Positions 48,782 through 57,730 of a stretch of 64,000 nucleotides of DNA are shown piece by piece. This DNA comes from Paraherbaspirillum soli (GTDB taxonomy: Bacteria; Pseudomonadota; Gammaproteobacteria; Burkholderiales; Burkholderiaceae_D). The DNA lies in assembly GCF_042654985.1 (NCBI RefSeq), contig NZ_JBHSMT010000008.1, forward strand, positions 505,558 to 569,557. The letters run 5' to 3'. Every line of letters starts with the position of its first letter. Position 1 is the first letter of the stretch. Position numbers and translations under genes: made by a program. The notes beneath the pieces were generated by a model. The model saw only the letters and a program-made list of their open reading frames with translations, was not told the DNA's origin and did not search any database.

Positions 48782-51427
48782 ATGAGCAAGACCCTCATCA
48801 TCGCCGAGAAACCCTCCGTCGCGAACGACATCGCGAAGACCCTCGGCGGCTTCACCAAGCACGATGAGTACTTTGAGTCCGACGAATACGTGCTGTCTTC
48901 GGCCGTCGGTCACCTGCTGGAAATCGCGGTCCCCGAAGAATACGACGTCAAGCGCGGCAAATGGACCTTCACCCATTTGCCGATGATTCCGCCTCACTTC
49001 GCGCTGAATCCGATCGCCAAGACCGAATCGCGCCTCAAGGTGCTCAACAAGCTGATCAAGCGCAAAGACGTCACCGCCCTGATCAACGCCTGTGACGCCG
49101 GGCGCGAAGGGGAGCTGATTTTCCGCCTGATCGCGCAATATGCGAAAGCCAAGCAGCCGATCAAACGACTGTGGCTGCAGTCGATGACGCCGGGTGCGAT
49201 CCGCGATGGCTTCGCCCATTTGCGCGACGACCAGGATATGCTGCCGCTGGCCGATGCCGCCCGCTGCCGCAGCGAGGCGGATTGGCTGATCGGCATCAAC
49301 GGCACGCGCGCGATGACCGCCTTCAATTCGAAAGAAGGCGGTTTCTATTTGACTACCGTCGGCCGGGTGCAAACGCCGACCCTCTCGATCGTGGTCGAGC
49401 GCGAAGAAAAGATCAAAAAATTCGTGCCGCGCGATTACTGGGAAGTGCGCGCCGAGTTCGTCTGCGCCGCCGGTGTTTACGAAGGCCGCTGGCTGGACAA
49501 CGCCTTCAAGAAAGATGAAACCGATCCCGAAAAGCGCGCCGAACGCCTGTGGAGCAAGGCCGCCGCCGAATCGATCGTGGCCGCCTGCCGCGGCAAGCTC
49601 GGCAACGTCACTGAAGAATCGAAGCCGGCCACGCAAATGGCGCCGGCCCTGTTCGATTTGACCAGCCTGCAGCGCGAAGCCAACTCGCGCTTCGGCTTCT
49701 CCGCCAAGAACACGCTCGGCCTGGCGCAAGCCTTGTACGAAAAGCACAAGGTGCTGACCTATCCGCGGACCGACTCGCGCCATCTGCCGGAAGATTATCT
49801 GGGCACCGTCAAGCAGGCGCTGGAGACGGTATCGGAGAACCACAACTACCAACAGTTCGCCGCGCAGATCCTGAACAAGGGCTGGGTCAAGCCGAACAAG
49901 CGGATTTTCGACAACACCAAGATCAGCGATCACTTTGCGATCATCCCGACCACGCAAGCGCCGAAGAACCTGTCGGAGCCGGAACAGAAACTGTACGACC
50001 TGGTGACGCGCCGCTTCATGGCGGTGTTTTTCCCGGCCGCGGAATTCCAGGTCACCACCCGCTTTACCGAAGTCTCCGGCCATCAGTTCAAGACCGAAGG
50101 CAAAGTGATGACCAATGCCGGTTGGCTGGCCATATACGGGAAGACTGCGGGCAAGGAAGCCGCCGACGACAAGGACCCGGAAAACAGCGGCACGCTGGTC
50201 GCCGTGGCCAAGGACGAGAAGGTCAAGACCGACAAGATCAGCGCCAATGGCCTGGTCACCAAACCGCCCGCGCGCTACAGCGAAGCAACGCTGCTGTCGG
50301 CGATGGAAGGCGCCGGCAAGCTGGTCGACGACGGTGAGTTGCGCGAAGCGATGGCCGGCAAGGGCCTCGGCACGCCGGCAACGCGGGCGGCGATCATCGA
50401 AGGCTTGCTGAACGAAAAATACCTGCTGCGCGAAGGCCGCGAAATGATGCCGACCGCCAAGGCATTCCAGCTGATGACCTTGCTGCACGGCCTGGGCGTC
50501 GATGAACTGACCGAACCCGAACTGACCGGCGAGTGGGAACACAAGCTGGCGCAGATGGAACGCGGCAAAATCAGCCGCGAAGAATTCATGCGCGAAATCG
50601 CCCAGATGACCCAGATCATCGTCAAGCGCGCCAAGGAATACGACAACGACACCATCCCCGGCGACTACGCGACCTTGCTCGCGCCGTGCCCGAATTGCGG
50701 CGGCGTGGTCAAGGAAAACTACCGCCGCTTCGCTTGCACCAAGTGCGAATTCTCGATGAGCAAAACGCCGGGCAGCCGTCAGTTTGAAATCCCGGAAGTG
50801 GAAGAATTGCTGACCAACCGCACCATCGGTCCGCTGCAAGGTTTCCGCTCCAAGATGGGACGGCCGTTTGCCGCCATCCTCAAAATCAGCCGCGACGAAG
50901 AGATCAAGAACTTCAAGCTTGAGTTCGACTTCGGCCAGAACGAAGGCGAAGGCGAAGACGGCGAAGGCGTCGATTTCACCGGCCAGACCGCACTCGGCCC
51001 GTGCCCGAAATGCGCCAGCCCGGTATACGAGATGGGACTGGCCTACGTCTGCGAAAAGGCGGTCGCCAAACCGAAGGGCTGCGATTTCCGCAGCGGCCGC
51101 GTGATCCTGCAACAAGAGATCTTGCCGGAGCAGATGGTCAAGCTGCTCAACGACGGTAAAACCGATTTGCTGCCGGGCTTTATTTCACAGCGCACCCGAC
51201 GCCCGTTCAAGGCCTTCCTGGTCAAGGGCAAGGATGGCAAGGTCAGTTTCGAGTTCGAAGAGCGCAAAGCCAAGGCCCCGGCCAAAGGCAAGGCCAAAGC
51301 CGCCGCTGTTGAAGACGCTGAGACCGAAGCCAGCGAGACCAGCGTGAAAGCGAAACCGGCGGCCAAGAAGCCAGCGGTCAAAAAACCGGCGGTCAAAAAA
51401 GTGGTTGCAAAGCGTAAGGCTGCGTAA
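48782..51427 (+). CDS. topB: DNA topoisomerase III (type IA) with zinc-finger-like C-terminal repeats
   Basis: An 881-residue enzyme. Toprim domain at the start (MSKTLIIAEKPSVANDIAKT; DAGREGELIFRL) and active-site Tyr near residue 327 in LTYPRTDSRHL. After the catalytic core come C-terminal repeats: one with CPNCGGVV and ACTKCEFSMSKTPG, one with CPKCASPVYEMG, each followed by a GFRSKMGRPF- or ISQRTRRPF-type module, then a Lys/Ala tail (about 835-881). The enzyme relaxes and decatenates DNA. The tail is probably a DNA-binding extension. The 238 bases upstream hold no gene; GAGAC lies before the ATG. Confidence 0.95.
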   Translation: MSKTLIIAEKPSVANDIAKTLGGFTKHDEYFESDEYVLSSAVGHLLEIAVPEEYDVKRGKWTFTHLPMIPPHFALNPIAKTESRLKVLNKLIKRKDVTALINACDAGREGELIFRLIAQYAKAKQPIKRLWLQSMTPGAIRDGFAHLRDDQDMLPLADAARCRSEADWLIGINGTRAMTAFNSKEGGFYLTTVGRVQTPTLSIVVEREEKIKKFVPRDYWEVRAEFVCAAGVYEGRWLDNAFKKDETDPEKRAERLWSKAAAESIVAACRGKLGNVTEESKPATQMAPALFDLTSLQREANSRFGFSAKNTLGLAQALYEKHKVLTYPRTDSRHLPEDYLGTVKQALETVSENHNYQQFAAQILNKGWVKPNKRIFDNTKISDHFAIIPTTQAPKNLSEPEQKLYDLVTRRFMAVFFPAAEFQVTTRFTEVSGHQFKTEGKVMTNAGWLAIYGKTAGKEAADDKDPENSGTLVAVAKDEKVKTDKISANGLVTKPPARYSEATLLSAMEGAGKLVDDGELREAMAGKGLGTPATRAAIIEGLLNEKYLLREGREMMPTAKAFQLMTLLHGLGVDELTEPELTGEWEHKLAQMERGKISREEFMREIAQMTQIIVKRAKEYDNDTIPGDYATLLAPCPNCGGVVKENYRRFACTKCEFSMSKTPGSRQFEIPEVEELLTNRTIGPLQGFRSKMGRPFAAILKISRDEEIKNFKLEFDFGQNEGEGEDGEGVDFTGQTALGPCPKCASPVYEMGLAYVCEKAVAKPKGCDFRSGRVILQQEILPEQMVKLLNDGKTDLLPGFISQRTRRPFKAFLVKGKDGKVSFEFEERKAKAPAKGKAKAAAVEDAETEASETSVKAKPAAKKPAVKKPAVKKVVAKRKAA

Positions 51428-51460
51428 CCAAGCAAGTAAGTAAGCAAGCGCATTATTGAA

Positions 51461-51497
51461 AATGACAAAAGCCGCCTTCGAGGCGGCTTTTGTCATT
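51461..51497. terminator. Bidirectional rho-independent terminator between topB and ogt
   Basis: AATGACAAAAGCCGCC (51461-51476) and its exact inverse (51482-51497) enclose a 5-base loop; the A/T arms provide U-runs on both strands. It overlaps the last codons of ogt. Confidence 0.8.
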
Positions 51498-51975
51498 TGA
51501 TGGCTTGTTCATGCCTCAGCAAATACGCCTTGCGTTCCAGGCCGCCGGCAAAGCCGGTTAACGCTCCCGACATGCCCAGCACGCGATGGCAGGGAACGAT
51601 GATAGAGAGCGGATTGCGGCCTATCGCGGTGCCGACCGCACGCACCGCGTTGGTCTTGCCACAGTGTCCGGCATGCTGGGTATAAGTGCTGGTCTGTCCG
51701 AACCCGATGTCCAGCAAGCCGCGCCACACCGCCTGTTGAAATTCGGTGCCATGCAAGTCCAGCGGCAAGTCGAATTGCCGCCTGCGGCCGGCGAAATATT
51801 CGTCAAGCTGCTGTGCCGCCCGCATCAAATGCGGATGCTCCGGCGCATATTGCCAGCCGTCGTCCTTGCCTTTGAAATGGCGATGCTCTTCAAAATAAAC
51901 GCCGCTGATGCCGGCCTCGGTTGCTGCCAGCAACAGCTTGCCGAGCGGGCTGTCGTGTTCGCTGAAATAGATCAT
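51493..51975 (-). CDS. ogt: Methylated-DNA--protein-cysteine methyltransferase (Ogt type)
   Basis: A 160-residue suicide repair protein. IIVPCHRVLGMSGALTGFAG contains the acceptor Cys in PCHRV; FQQAVWRGLLDIGFGQTSTY is the helix-turn-helix region. It removes methyl from O6-methylguanine in DNA. It lies 16 bases downstream of the Ada-AlkA fusion gene in the same direction, forming an alkylation-repair operon. Confidence 0.95.
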   Translation of the reverse strand: MIYFSEHDSPLGKLLLAATEAGISGVYFEEHRHFKGKDDGWQYAPEHPHLMRAAQQLDEYFAGRRRQFDLPLDLHGTEFQQAVWRGLLDIGFGQTSTYTQHAGHCGKTNAVRAVGTAIGRNPLSIIVPCHRVLGMSGALTGFAGGLERKAYLLRHEQAIK

Positions 51976-51991
51976 GATTTCATCCTGGTTT

Positions 51992-53488
51992 TCATCCTAG
52001 TGAATGCCACAAAAGCAGCGCCGCATATCCGCGCCACGGTGCCCACGGCGCAGCATGGGCCGCTAGTTGGCGCTCGCTCAGGCGAGTGCCGGGCACCACC
52101 GCCTTCTGCAAGCCAAGATCGCCGGCCGGGAACGCATCCGGAAAACGCAGCGCCCGCAAAGCGATGTATTGCGCGGTCCAGTCGCCGATGCCGGCCACGG
52201 TTTTCAACTGCGCGACCGCCTCTTGCAGCGTGACGCCGGGTTTCATTTGCAAATGTCCTTGGGCCGCAAAACGCGCCAGATTCAGAATCGTTTGCGCCCG
52301 CGTTTTCGGCAACCCGATGGTGGCCAGCTCAAGCGCAGACACTTCGGCCAACTGCTCGGCGGCGGGGAAGTGATGACTCACCGCTGCGAACGGCGTCGCG
52401 CACGGCGTACCGAAACGCTGCGCCAGCCGCCCGGCCACCGTGGTGGCCCCCGCTACGCTGACCTGCTGTCCCAGCACGGCGCGCACCGCCAATTCAAAGG
52501 CGTCAAACGCCCCGGGTATCCGTATCCCTGCATGCGCGTCCAGCAATTGCGCCAGCAACGGGTCTTGCTGCAAGTGTTGTGCGATCAAGGCCGGGTTGGC
52601 GTCCAGGTCAAACTGCATGCGCAGCCGCGACAGCAGCGGCATCAGGCTGGGCGTCAGACTCGGCGCCACATGCACTTCGAGTTGCTGCTGCGGCGGCAGG
52701 TGCGTCACGCGCAACCAGCCGCTGACGCCATCGATGCGCACGCTGCGCATATAAGCCGATTGTTCTTGCTCAAGTTGCACCGCTTCGACGCCGCCGATCA
52801 GACGCCGCTGCAAATAGCGCAGCATGGTTTCCCAGGCAAACGGCGGTCGATAAGCCAGCCGGACCGTCACGTTATCCGCCTCCTGCGCGGCACTGGCTTT
52901 CAATTGCCGCCGCACCGCCGTCGGCGCCATCCCGTAGCGCTCACTAAACAGCGCGTTGAAGCGGCGCACGCTGCCAAAGCCTGCGGCGTCGGCCAGCACC
53001 GCCATCGGCAATGCCGTTTCTTGCAGAAGTTTTTTGGCGAACAGCAGGCGCTGGGTTTGCGCCAGCTCGATCGGCGTCACGCCAAAGTGCTGCACCAACA
53101 CCCGCCGCAACTGGCGCGACGACAATCCGACTTCCTGCGCCAGCTGCTCCAGGTCGCCGCTGTCTTGCTCGTCGCGGTGATTCAGTGCGCCGGCGGCAAT
53201 CCGCTGCCATACCGCGTAGGCCAGATTCTGCTGCAAGGCATAGGGCGCCAACTCCGGTCGGCAGCGCAGGCAAGGACGAAATCCGGCCGCCTCGGCGGCG
53301 GCCGCGCTGGCATAAAAAGTACATGAAGATGCGCGTGCGGTCTTGGCGGTACAGATCGGCCGGCAGTAGATGCCGGTGGTCTTGATGCCGACAAAAAAGA
53401 CGCCATCGAAGCGGCTATCCCTGGCCGCCAGTGCCCGATAGCAGCTGACGTCGCTGAGCGGTGCGGGAGTGGAGTGTGGAGTGTTCAT
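51992..53488 (-). CDS. Ada N-terminal domain/AraC helix-turn-helix/AlkA glycosylase fusion
   Basis: About 498 residues with four parts: the Ada zinc domain (about 12-80; FFVGIKTTGIYCRPIC with the methyl-accepting Cys, and FRPCLRCRPE), an AraC-type helix-turn-helix (about 95-190; FGVTPIELAQTQRLLFAKKL), the AlkA N-terminal domain (about 200-310), and the HhH-GPD glycosylase (about 330-490; GIGDWTAQYIALRALRFPDA with the catalytic Asp in PAGDLGL). It should excise 3-methyladenine and, when methylated, activate alkylation-repair genes. The start at 53488 is preferred; an ATG at 53542 is in frame. Downstream ogt is the likely target. Confidence 0.92.
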   Translation of the reverse strand: MNTPHSTPAPLSDVSCYRALAARDSRFDGVFFVGIKTTGIYCRPICTAKTARASSCTFYASAAAAEAAGFRPCLRCRPELAPYALQQNLAYAVWQRIAAGALNHRDEQDSGDLEQLAQEVGLSSRQLRRVLVQHFGVTPIELAQTQRLLFAKKLLQETALPMAVLADAAGFGSVRRFNALFSERYGMAPTAVRRQLKASAAQEADNVTVRLAYRPPFAWETMLRYLQRRLIGGVEAVQLEQEQSAYMRSVRIDGVSGWLRVTHLPPQQQLEVHVAPSLTPSLMPLLSRLRMQFDLDANPALIAQHLQQDPLLAQLLDAHAGIRIPGAFDAFELAVRAVLGQQVSVAGATTVAGRLAQRFGTPCATPFAAVSHHFPAAEQLAEVSALELATIGLPKTRAQTILNLARFAAQGHLQMKPGVTLQEAVAQLKTVAGIGDWTAQYIALRALRFPDAFPAGDLGLQKAVVPGTRLSERQLAAHAAPWAPWRGYAALLLWHSLG

Positions 53489-53556
53489 GGCGCATTTATA
53501 CGCCTCGCCGCCAGCACCGTCTAGCCGCTTTCGGACATGCATCCTTGGCGTCTTGA

Positions 53557-54249
53557 CTACGCGGCGACCTCGATCCGCGCCTCGACGGTGCCGCCTAATT
53601 TTTCCACCAGCGCATCCACTTGCTGTTCGGCGCGGCTGATCGATGCCGCCAGCCTGGCATCGCCGAACTCGTCGTACTCGATCGCCGCCGAGTGAAAGTC
53701 GCTAAGCCCCAGGTAATTCAACGGCGCGCGCAGTGCCGGTTCGACATGGTTCAGGTGCGCCAGCTCGCCGTCGTAGCTGTAACCGCCGCGCGCCGTCAGC
53801 ACCACCACCTGTCTGGGCTTGTCGGTCAGCATCGGCCAATACGGTTCAGCGCTGCGGTTGCGGTCGAAGCCGAAGGTCAGCCCGACCCGCACGATATTGT
53901 CTATATAGGCTTTCAGCTGCGCCGGCATGCCGAAGTTGTACATCGGGGCGCCGATCACGATCACGTCCGCCGCGATCAATTCGGCTACCAGCGCATCGCT
54001 TTCCGCCAGCGTGTCGCGCATCCAGTCTTCGCGCGCGTCGACGGGGGTGAAGGCGCTGTGGATCCAGGCGCCCGTGACCGGTGCCGGCGGGGTTAGGCCG
54101 ACGTCGCGGTAGGCAACCGTGTCGGCCGGGTGTTGCGCCAGCCAGCGCTGGACAAAATGGTGGCTCAGGCGACGCGTGTGCGAGCCGTGGGCGTCGCTGC
54201 CGGAGCGTCCGGGGCGGGCGCTGGAATCGATATGCAATAGATGAGCCAT
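53557..54249 (-). CDS. azoR: FMN-dependent NADH:quinone/azo oxidoreductase
   Basis: A 230-residue flavodoxin-like protein. MAHLLHIDSSARPGRSGSDA is the FMN phosphate loop; IGAPMYNFGMPAQLKAYIDN and LTARGGYSY match the AzoR/AcpD family. It reduces quinones and azo dyes with NADH in two-electron steps. The ATG at 54249 gives the family start. It is divergent from a LysR gene 228 bases away that probably regulates it. Confidence 0.92.
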   Translation of the reverse strand: MAHLLHIDSSARPGRSGSDAHGSHTRRLSHHFVQRWLAQHPADTVAYRDVGLTPPAPVTGAWIHSAFTPVDAREDWMRDTLAESDALVAELIAADVIVIGAPMYNFGMPAQLKAYIDNIVRVGLTFGFDRNRSAEPYWPMLTDKPRQVVVLTARGGYSYDGELAHLNHVEPALRAPLNYLGLSDFHSAAIEYDEFGDARLAASISRAEQQVDALVEKLGGTVEARIEVAA

Positions 54250-54477
54250 ACTATGCCTTTCAAAAAGAGTCGGAAAATTTTTTGCTGCCGAGAAGCTATG
54301 TTCACTGTAGCCGTGCCGAGGAATGGCGACAAACGACAAATATCGCCGCATATAGCTGAGCAAAACTCATGCATAATTTCCTCGCCGCGGGCCAGTCCAT
54401 TCGGCTCGCTAGCGCTTTCTTAAGCAGATTTGAAGTCATACGATTAGCCACCGCCATCACCGGACACCGACACCGCC

Positions 54478-55377
54478 ATGAGCCAGCGCCTGCCTCCCCT
54501 ACTCGCCTTGAGGGCTTTCGAAGCCACTGCCCGCCATATGAGCGTCAAGCATGCCGCCGCCGAACTGTCGGTCACCGCGACTGCCGTCAGCCATCAATTG
54601 CGGCAGCTGGAGGAGGCGTTGCAGGCCAAATTATTCGAACGCCTGCCGCGGCGGCTGGTATTGACCGCGCAGGGCCATATCCTGTACCCGGCGTTGCGGG
54701 AGGGGTTCGACGCATTTGAACAAGGCGTGGCGCGGATCCGCGCCGGACAGCTCCGGCAAGTCGTGACCTTGTCGGTGACGCTGGTGCTGGCGGCGCGTTG
54801 GCTGGTGCCGCATGTGGCGAGCTTCCGCGCCGCATGCCCGGGATTGGATTTGCGCATTCATGCGTCGGATGAGGCGGTGGATTTGGCGGCCAGGGAGGCC
54901 GACCTGGCGATCCGTTACGGCGCCGGCAAATGGCCGGGCTTGGCGGCGGAGCATTTGATGCAAGAAAATTTCGCCCCGGTCTGTAGTCCGGCGCTCAAGC
55001 TCAAGGATGCCGCCGATTTGCCGCGCCACCCTTTGATTCATTTCGCATGGCAGAAGAGCTTCCGCAATCCCGCCACTTGGCAGCGTTGGGCCAAGCAGGC
55101 GCAGCTGCCTGCACTGGAAAAACTGGATGCCGCGGCCGGCCTGTTCTTTTCGGACGGCAGCCACGCCATCCAGGCCACCTTGGCCGGTCAGGGCGTGGCC
55201 ATGATGGGTTTGGCGCTGATTGACGCCGAACTGCGCAGCGGTGCGTTGGTGCAGCCGTTCGGCCCGGTGCTGGATGCCGGCAGTTACTACGTGGTGTGCG
55301 ACGAGGCGCGCCAGCATGAGCCGCAGCTGCAGCTGGTCAGGCAGTGGCTGCACGGGCTGAGGGCGGTCGCGGCATAG
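54478..55377 (+). CDS. LysR-family regulator, GcvA-like, divergent from azoR
   Basis: A 299-residue protein with the GcvA/AmpR-type opening LPPLLALRAFEATARHMSVK, helix-turn-helix AAAELSVTATAVSHQLRQLE, and an effector domain (ADLAIRYGAGKWPGLAAEHL). Target inferred from position: the divergent azoreductase gene. The 228-base intergenic region is relatively AT-rich towards azoR but I see no clear palindrome. Confidence 0.9.
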   Translation: MSQRLPPLLALRAFEATARHMSVKHAAAELSVTATAVSHQLRQLEEALQAKLFERLPRRLVLTAQGHILYPALREGFDAFEQGVARIRAGQLRQVVTLSVTLVLAARWLVPHVASFRAACPGLDLRIHASDEAVDLAAREADLAIRYGAGKWPGLAAEHLMQENFAPVCSPALKLKDAADLPRHPLIHFAWQKSFRNPATWQRWAKQAQLPALEKLDAAAGLFFSDGSHAIQATLAGQGVAMMGLALIDAELRSGALVQPFGPVLDAGSYYVVCDEARQHEPQLQLVRQWLHGLRAVAA

Positions 55378-55414
55378 GATGCCGCGGCGCCTGCGGTGGA
55401 TTTGGGGGCATTTC

Positions 55415-55444
55415 GGTGGAAGACGCTGCGCTTTTCCACCCTAC
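55415..55444. repeat. Half family-1 repeat (variant arm)
   Basis: CGGTGGAAGACGCTGCGC and then TTTTCCACCCTAC: one arm of the family-1 unit in which GGCGG/CCGCC has become GGTGG/CCACC on both sides, a compensatory change keeping the stem. It lies between convergent genes. Confidence 0.65.
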
Positions 55445-55463
55445 CAAATGATTTGATTTGTCA

Positions 55464-56042
55464 TCAGATATGCAACCAGGCCAGTGTTCCCAGCACCACG
55501 CTTGCCCCGGCTGCACCGTAAGCCACCTTCTTCAGCCATTCCTTGCGCGTCAACAGCGTGATCGCCGCCAGTGAAATGGCGATCTGGATCGCGGTCATGG
55601 CCTGTGCCCAGCGGTGATGTTGATGCAACACTAACTCTGATTTTTCATCCCATGCCTTGGCTTCTTCTTCGAGCGCTTCGGCCTTCTTCTGCACTACCTC
55701 TTTTTCCGCCTTGTAGCGTTGCGCTTCGGCGCCGTAATGCGCGGCGTCGACGCCGGGGATGTGGGTCGCCAGTTCCGACAGGTTTTGCCGGCTCGATTTG
55801 GCCTGGTAATAATTCCATTGATTGGCTGCTTCGGTCTTCTTGATGGCCGCGTTGTTCTTGTTCATCGCGGCTTCGCTTTCGGTGGAGCCGGCCTGATAGC
55901 TGAACAAAGCGCCGATGGTCGCCATGATCGCGGTCATCACGGCGATTTTGCCGGCGAAATTGTCGCGGCTCTCATGCGCGCGCTCGGCGACTTCTTCCAG
56001 ATGGTGTTCGTGCGGGCTGGGGACTTCGAATTCTTCTGCCAT
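55464..56042 (-). CDS. DUF4337-domain membrane protein
   Basis: A 192-residue protein of the DUF4337 family: acidic, His-containing start (MAEEFEVPSPHEHHLEEVAE), a membrane helix (about 32-50, IAVMTAIMATIGALFSYQAG), a helical middle with a coiled-coil-like stretch (about 105-140), and two C-terminal membrane helices. Function unknown; probable inner-membrane protein. The ATG at 56042 begins the family homology. The 316-base stretch upstream holds a family-2 repeat and the asparaginase terminator, no gene. Confidence 0.85.
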   Translation of the reverse strand: MAEEFEVPSPHEHHLEEVAERAHESRDNFAGKIAVMTAIMATIGALFSYQAGSTESEAAMNKNNAAIKKTEAANQWNYYQAKSSRQNLSELATHIPGVDAAHYGAEAQRYKAEKEVVQKKAEALEEEAKAWDEKSELVLHQHHRWAQAMTAIQIAISLAAITLLTRKEWLKKVAYGAAGASVVLGTLAWLHI

Positions 56043-56087
56043 GGGGAATGATCTTTGAATGGTGATGAGTTGAAAAAAATATCTGAC

Positions 56088-56161
56088 GGGCGCCTCAAAA
56101 AAACCGTGGCGAGCATCGCAGCCCTGAGATTGGGACGCGCAGTAGGTTTTTCGAGGTGCCC
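56088..56161. repeat. Family-2 inverted-repeat element, internally deleted (copy C)
   Basis: A 74-base copy with ends GGGCGCCTC and GAGGTGCCC. It matches the outer parts of 61780-61900 but lacks the central segment around the GCCGTAC hairpin. CTGA occurs next to both ends (56083-56086 and 56161-56164). Confidence 0.65.
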
Positions 56162-56268
56162 TGATGCGATAGCGCAAATCATGCCATAGACAACGGGATT
56201 AATGTCCGACTCTTGGCGCTAGTTGACTTGCTGGCATGCATCTGCGCCCAACAAGCAAAAACACAAAA

Positions 56269-56301
56269 GCCAGCTAAATCACAGACTTTGATTTAGCTGG
56301 C
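56269..56301 (-). terminator. Rho-independent terminator after the asparaginase gene
   Basis: GCCAGCTAAATC (56269-56280) and GATTTAGCTGGC (56290-56301) are perfect 12-bp inverted copies; on the minus strand TTTTGTGTTTTT follows. Confidence 0.75.
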
Positions 56302-56358
56302 TTCTTGTTATTTACACCATGCAAAGCGTATCAATCGCCTTGCATCGCGACGACACGA

Positions 56359-57459
56359 TCAATAGGTATAAAACATCCGTTGGATTTCTTTGGTGTCGTT
56401 GGTTTTGGTCAGCGCCAGCATCAACAGGATGCGTGCTTTCTGCGCGTTCAGCGTATCGGACGCCACGAAGTCCAGCGCATCGTCGTTGGCTTCACCGTTG
56501 CGCGCCACAATGCCTTGGCCGACGCGGCTGGAGCGGACGATGATCACGCCTTTTTTACGCGCTTGCATCAATGGCTCTTTCATTTGCGCGGCAATGCTGC
56601 CGTCGCCGACACCGGCCTGAACAATGCCCTTGGCGCCGGCCTTGACTTGCGCGTCCAGCGCGGCCCGGTTCATGTTGGCATAACCGTAGATGATGTCGAC
56701 TTGCGGCAGCACATCCAGCTTGCTGATGTCGAATTCGGTATCGGCCGTATTCTTGCGGGTCGACTGGCGATAGAAGTGCGGCCGGTTGTCTTGCATGTAG
56801 CCGAGCATGCCGAGTTCCGGCGATTTGAAAGTGTCGGTGGTGGAGGTGTTGGTCTTGGTGACTTCGCGCGCGGCATTGATCTGGTCGTTCAACGCTACCA
56901 GCACGCCCTTGCCTTTTGCATCCTCGCTACCGGCCAGCAGCACGGCGTTGTAGAGGTTGATCGGACCGTCTGCCGACAGCGCGGTCGAAGGACGCATCGC
57001 GCCGACGATCACCACCGGCTTGCGGCTCTTGACGGTGAGGTCGAGGAAGTAGGCGGTTTCTTCGATGGTGTCGGTGCCGTGGGTGATCACGATGCCATCC
57101 ACGTCAGGCTGCGCCAGCAAGGTATTGACGCGCTTGGCCAGTTTCAGCCAGTGGTCGTTGGTCATGCTTTCGCTGGCGATCTGGAACACTTGTTCGCCCT
57201 TGACGTTGGCCACTTTTTTCAGTTCCGGCACGGCGGCGATCAGTTTGTCGACGCCCACGGTAGCCGAGGTATAACCGACGGTGGTGGTGGTGTCGGCGCC
57301 GGTGCCGGCAATCGTGCCGCCGGTCGCCAGGATCATCACATTGGGGAGTTTGGCCTGAGCGTCTTGTGCATGCGCCGATGAAGTCGCCAGCAGCAGCGCG
57401 CTGAACATCATCAATGCGTAAGAACTGACGCTTCGTATTTGCAGTTTATGAGTAAACAT
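56359..57459 (-). CDS. ansB: Type II L-asparaginase, periplasmic
   Basis: A 366-residue enzyme hydrolysing asparagine (and glutamine) to aspartate and ammonia. A signal peptide ends near SSAHA (residues about 27-31). ILATGGTIAGTG holds the nucleophilic Thr, and GIVITHGTDTIEETAYFLD the second catalytic Thr, Asp and Lys region (VKSRKP). AGGAG is placed before the ATG. Monocistronic, with its own terminator. The 271 bases between this gene and the MscS gene contain no feature that I can support. Confidence 0.95.
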   Translation of the reverse strand: MFTHKLQIRSVSSYALMMFSALLLATSSAHAQDAQAKLPNVMILATGGTIAGTGADTTTTVGYTSATVGVDKLIAAVPELKKVANVKGEQVFQIASESMTNDHWLKLAKRVNTLLAQPDVDGIVITHGTDTIEETAYFLDLTVKSRKPVVIVGAMRPSTALSADGPINLYNAVLLAGSEDAKGKGVLVALNDQINAAREVTKTNTSTTDTFKSPELGMLGYMQDNRPHFYRQSTRKNTADTEFDISKLDVLPQVDIIYGYANMNRAALDAQVKAGAKGIVQAGVGDGSIAAQMKEPLMQARKKGVIIVRSSRVGQGIVARNGEANDDALDFVASDTLNAQKARILLMLALTKTNDTKEIQRMFYTY

Positions 57460-57730
57460 AGATCTCCTGATTGATTAGTGGTTGTTGTGATTCAATCTAC
57501 GTCGGTCACACACCAAATCACCTCCCTGATTGCGGATGCGCGGCCGAGCACATGCACTTTACTGGAAAGTTGGTAAAAAAATCAATTGTAATTTATGCAT
57601 AAGGGCAACAGAGTGCTCTTACGCTACGTAGGAGTGTACTCACTGATTGCTTGTTGCGCAGGACACCATTGCCGTTAGGAAATTTATTGCGCGCGAGGGT
57701 CTTTTCAGATGCCGTGCCATATCACATGGA

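Noticed and set aside
48638..51115. 825-codon open frame opposite topB
   Set aside because: Same effect; topB carries complete type IA topoisomerase motifs, and the antisense translation is low in hydrophobic order and rich in Arg, Gly and Ala.
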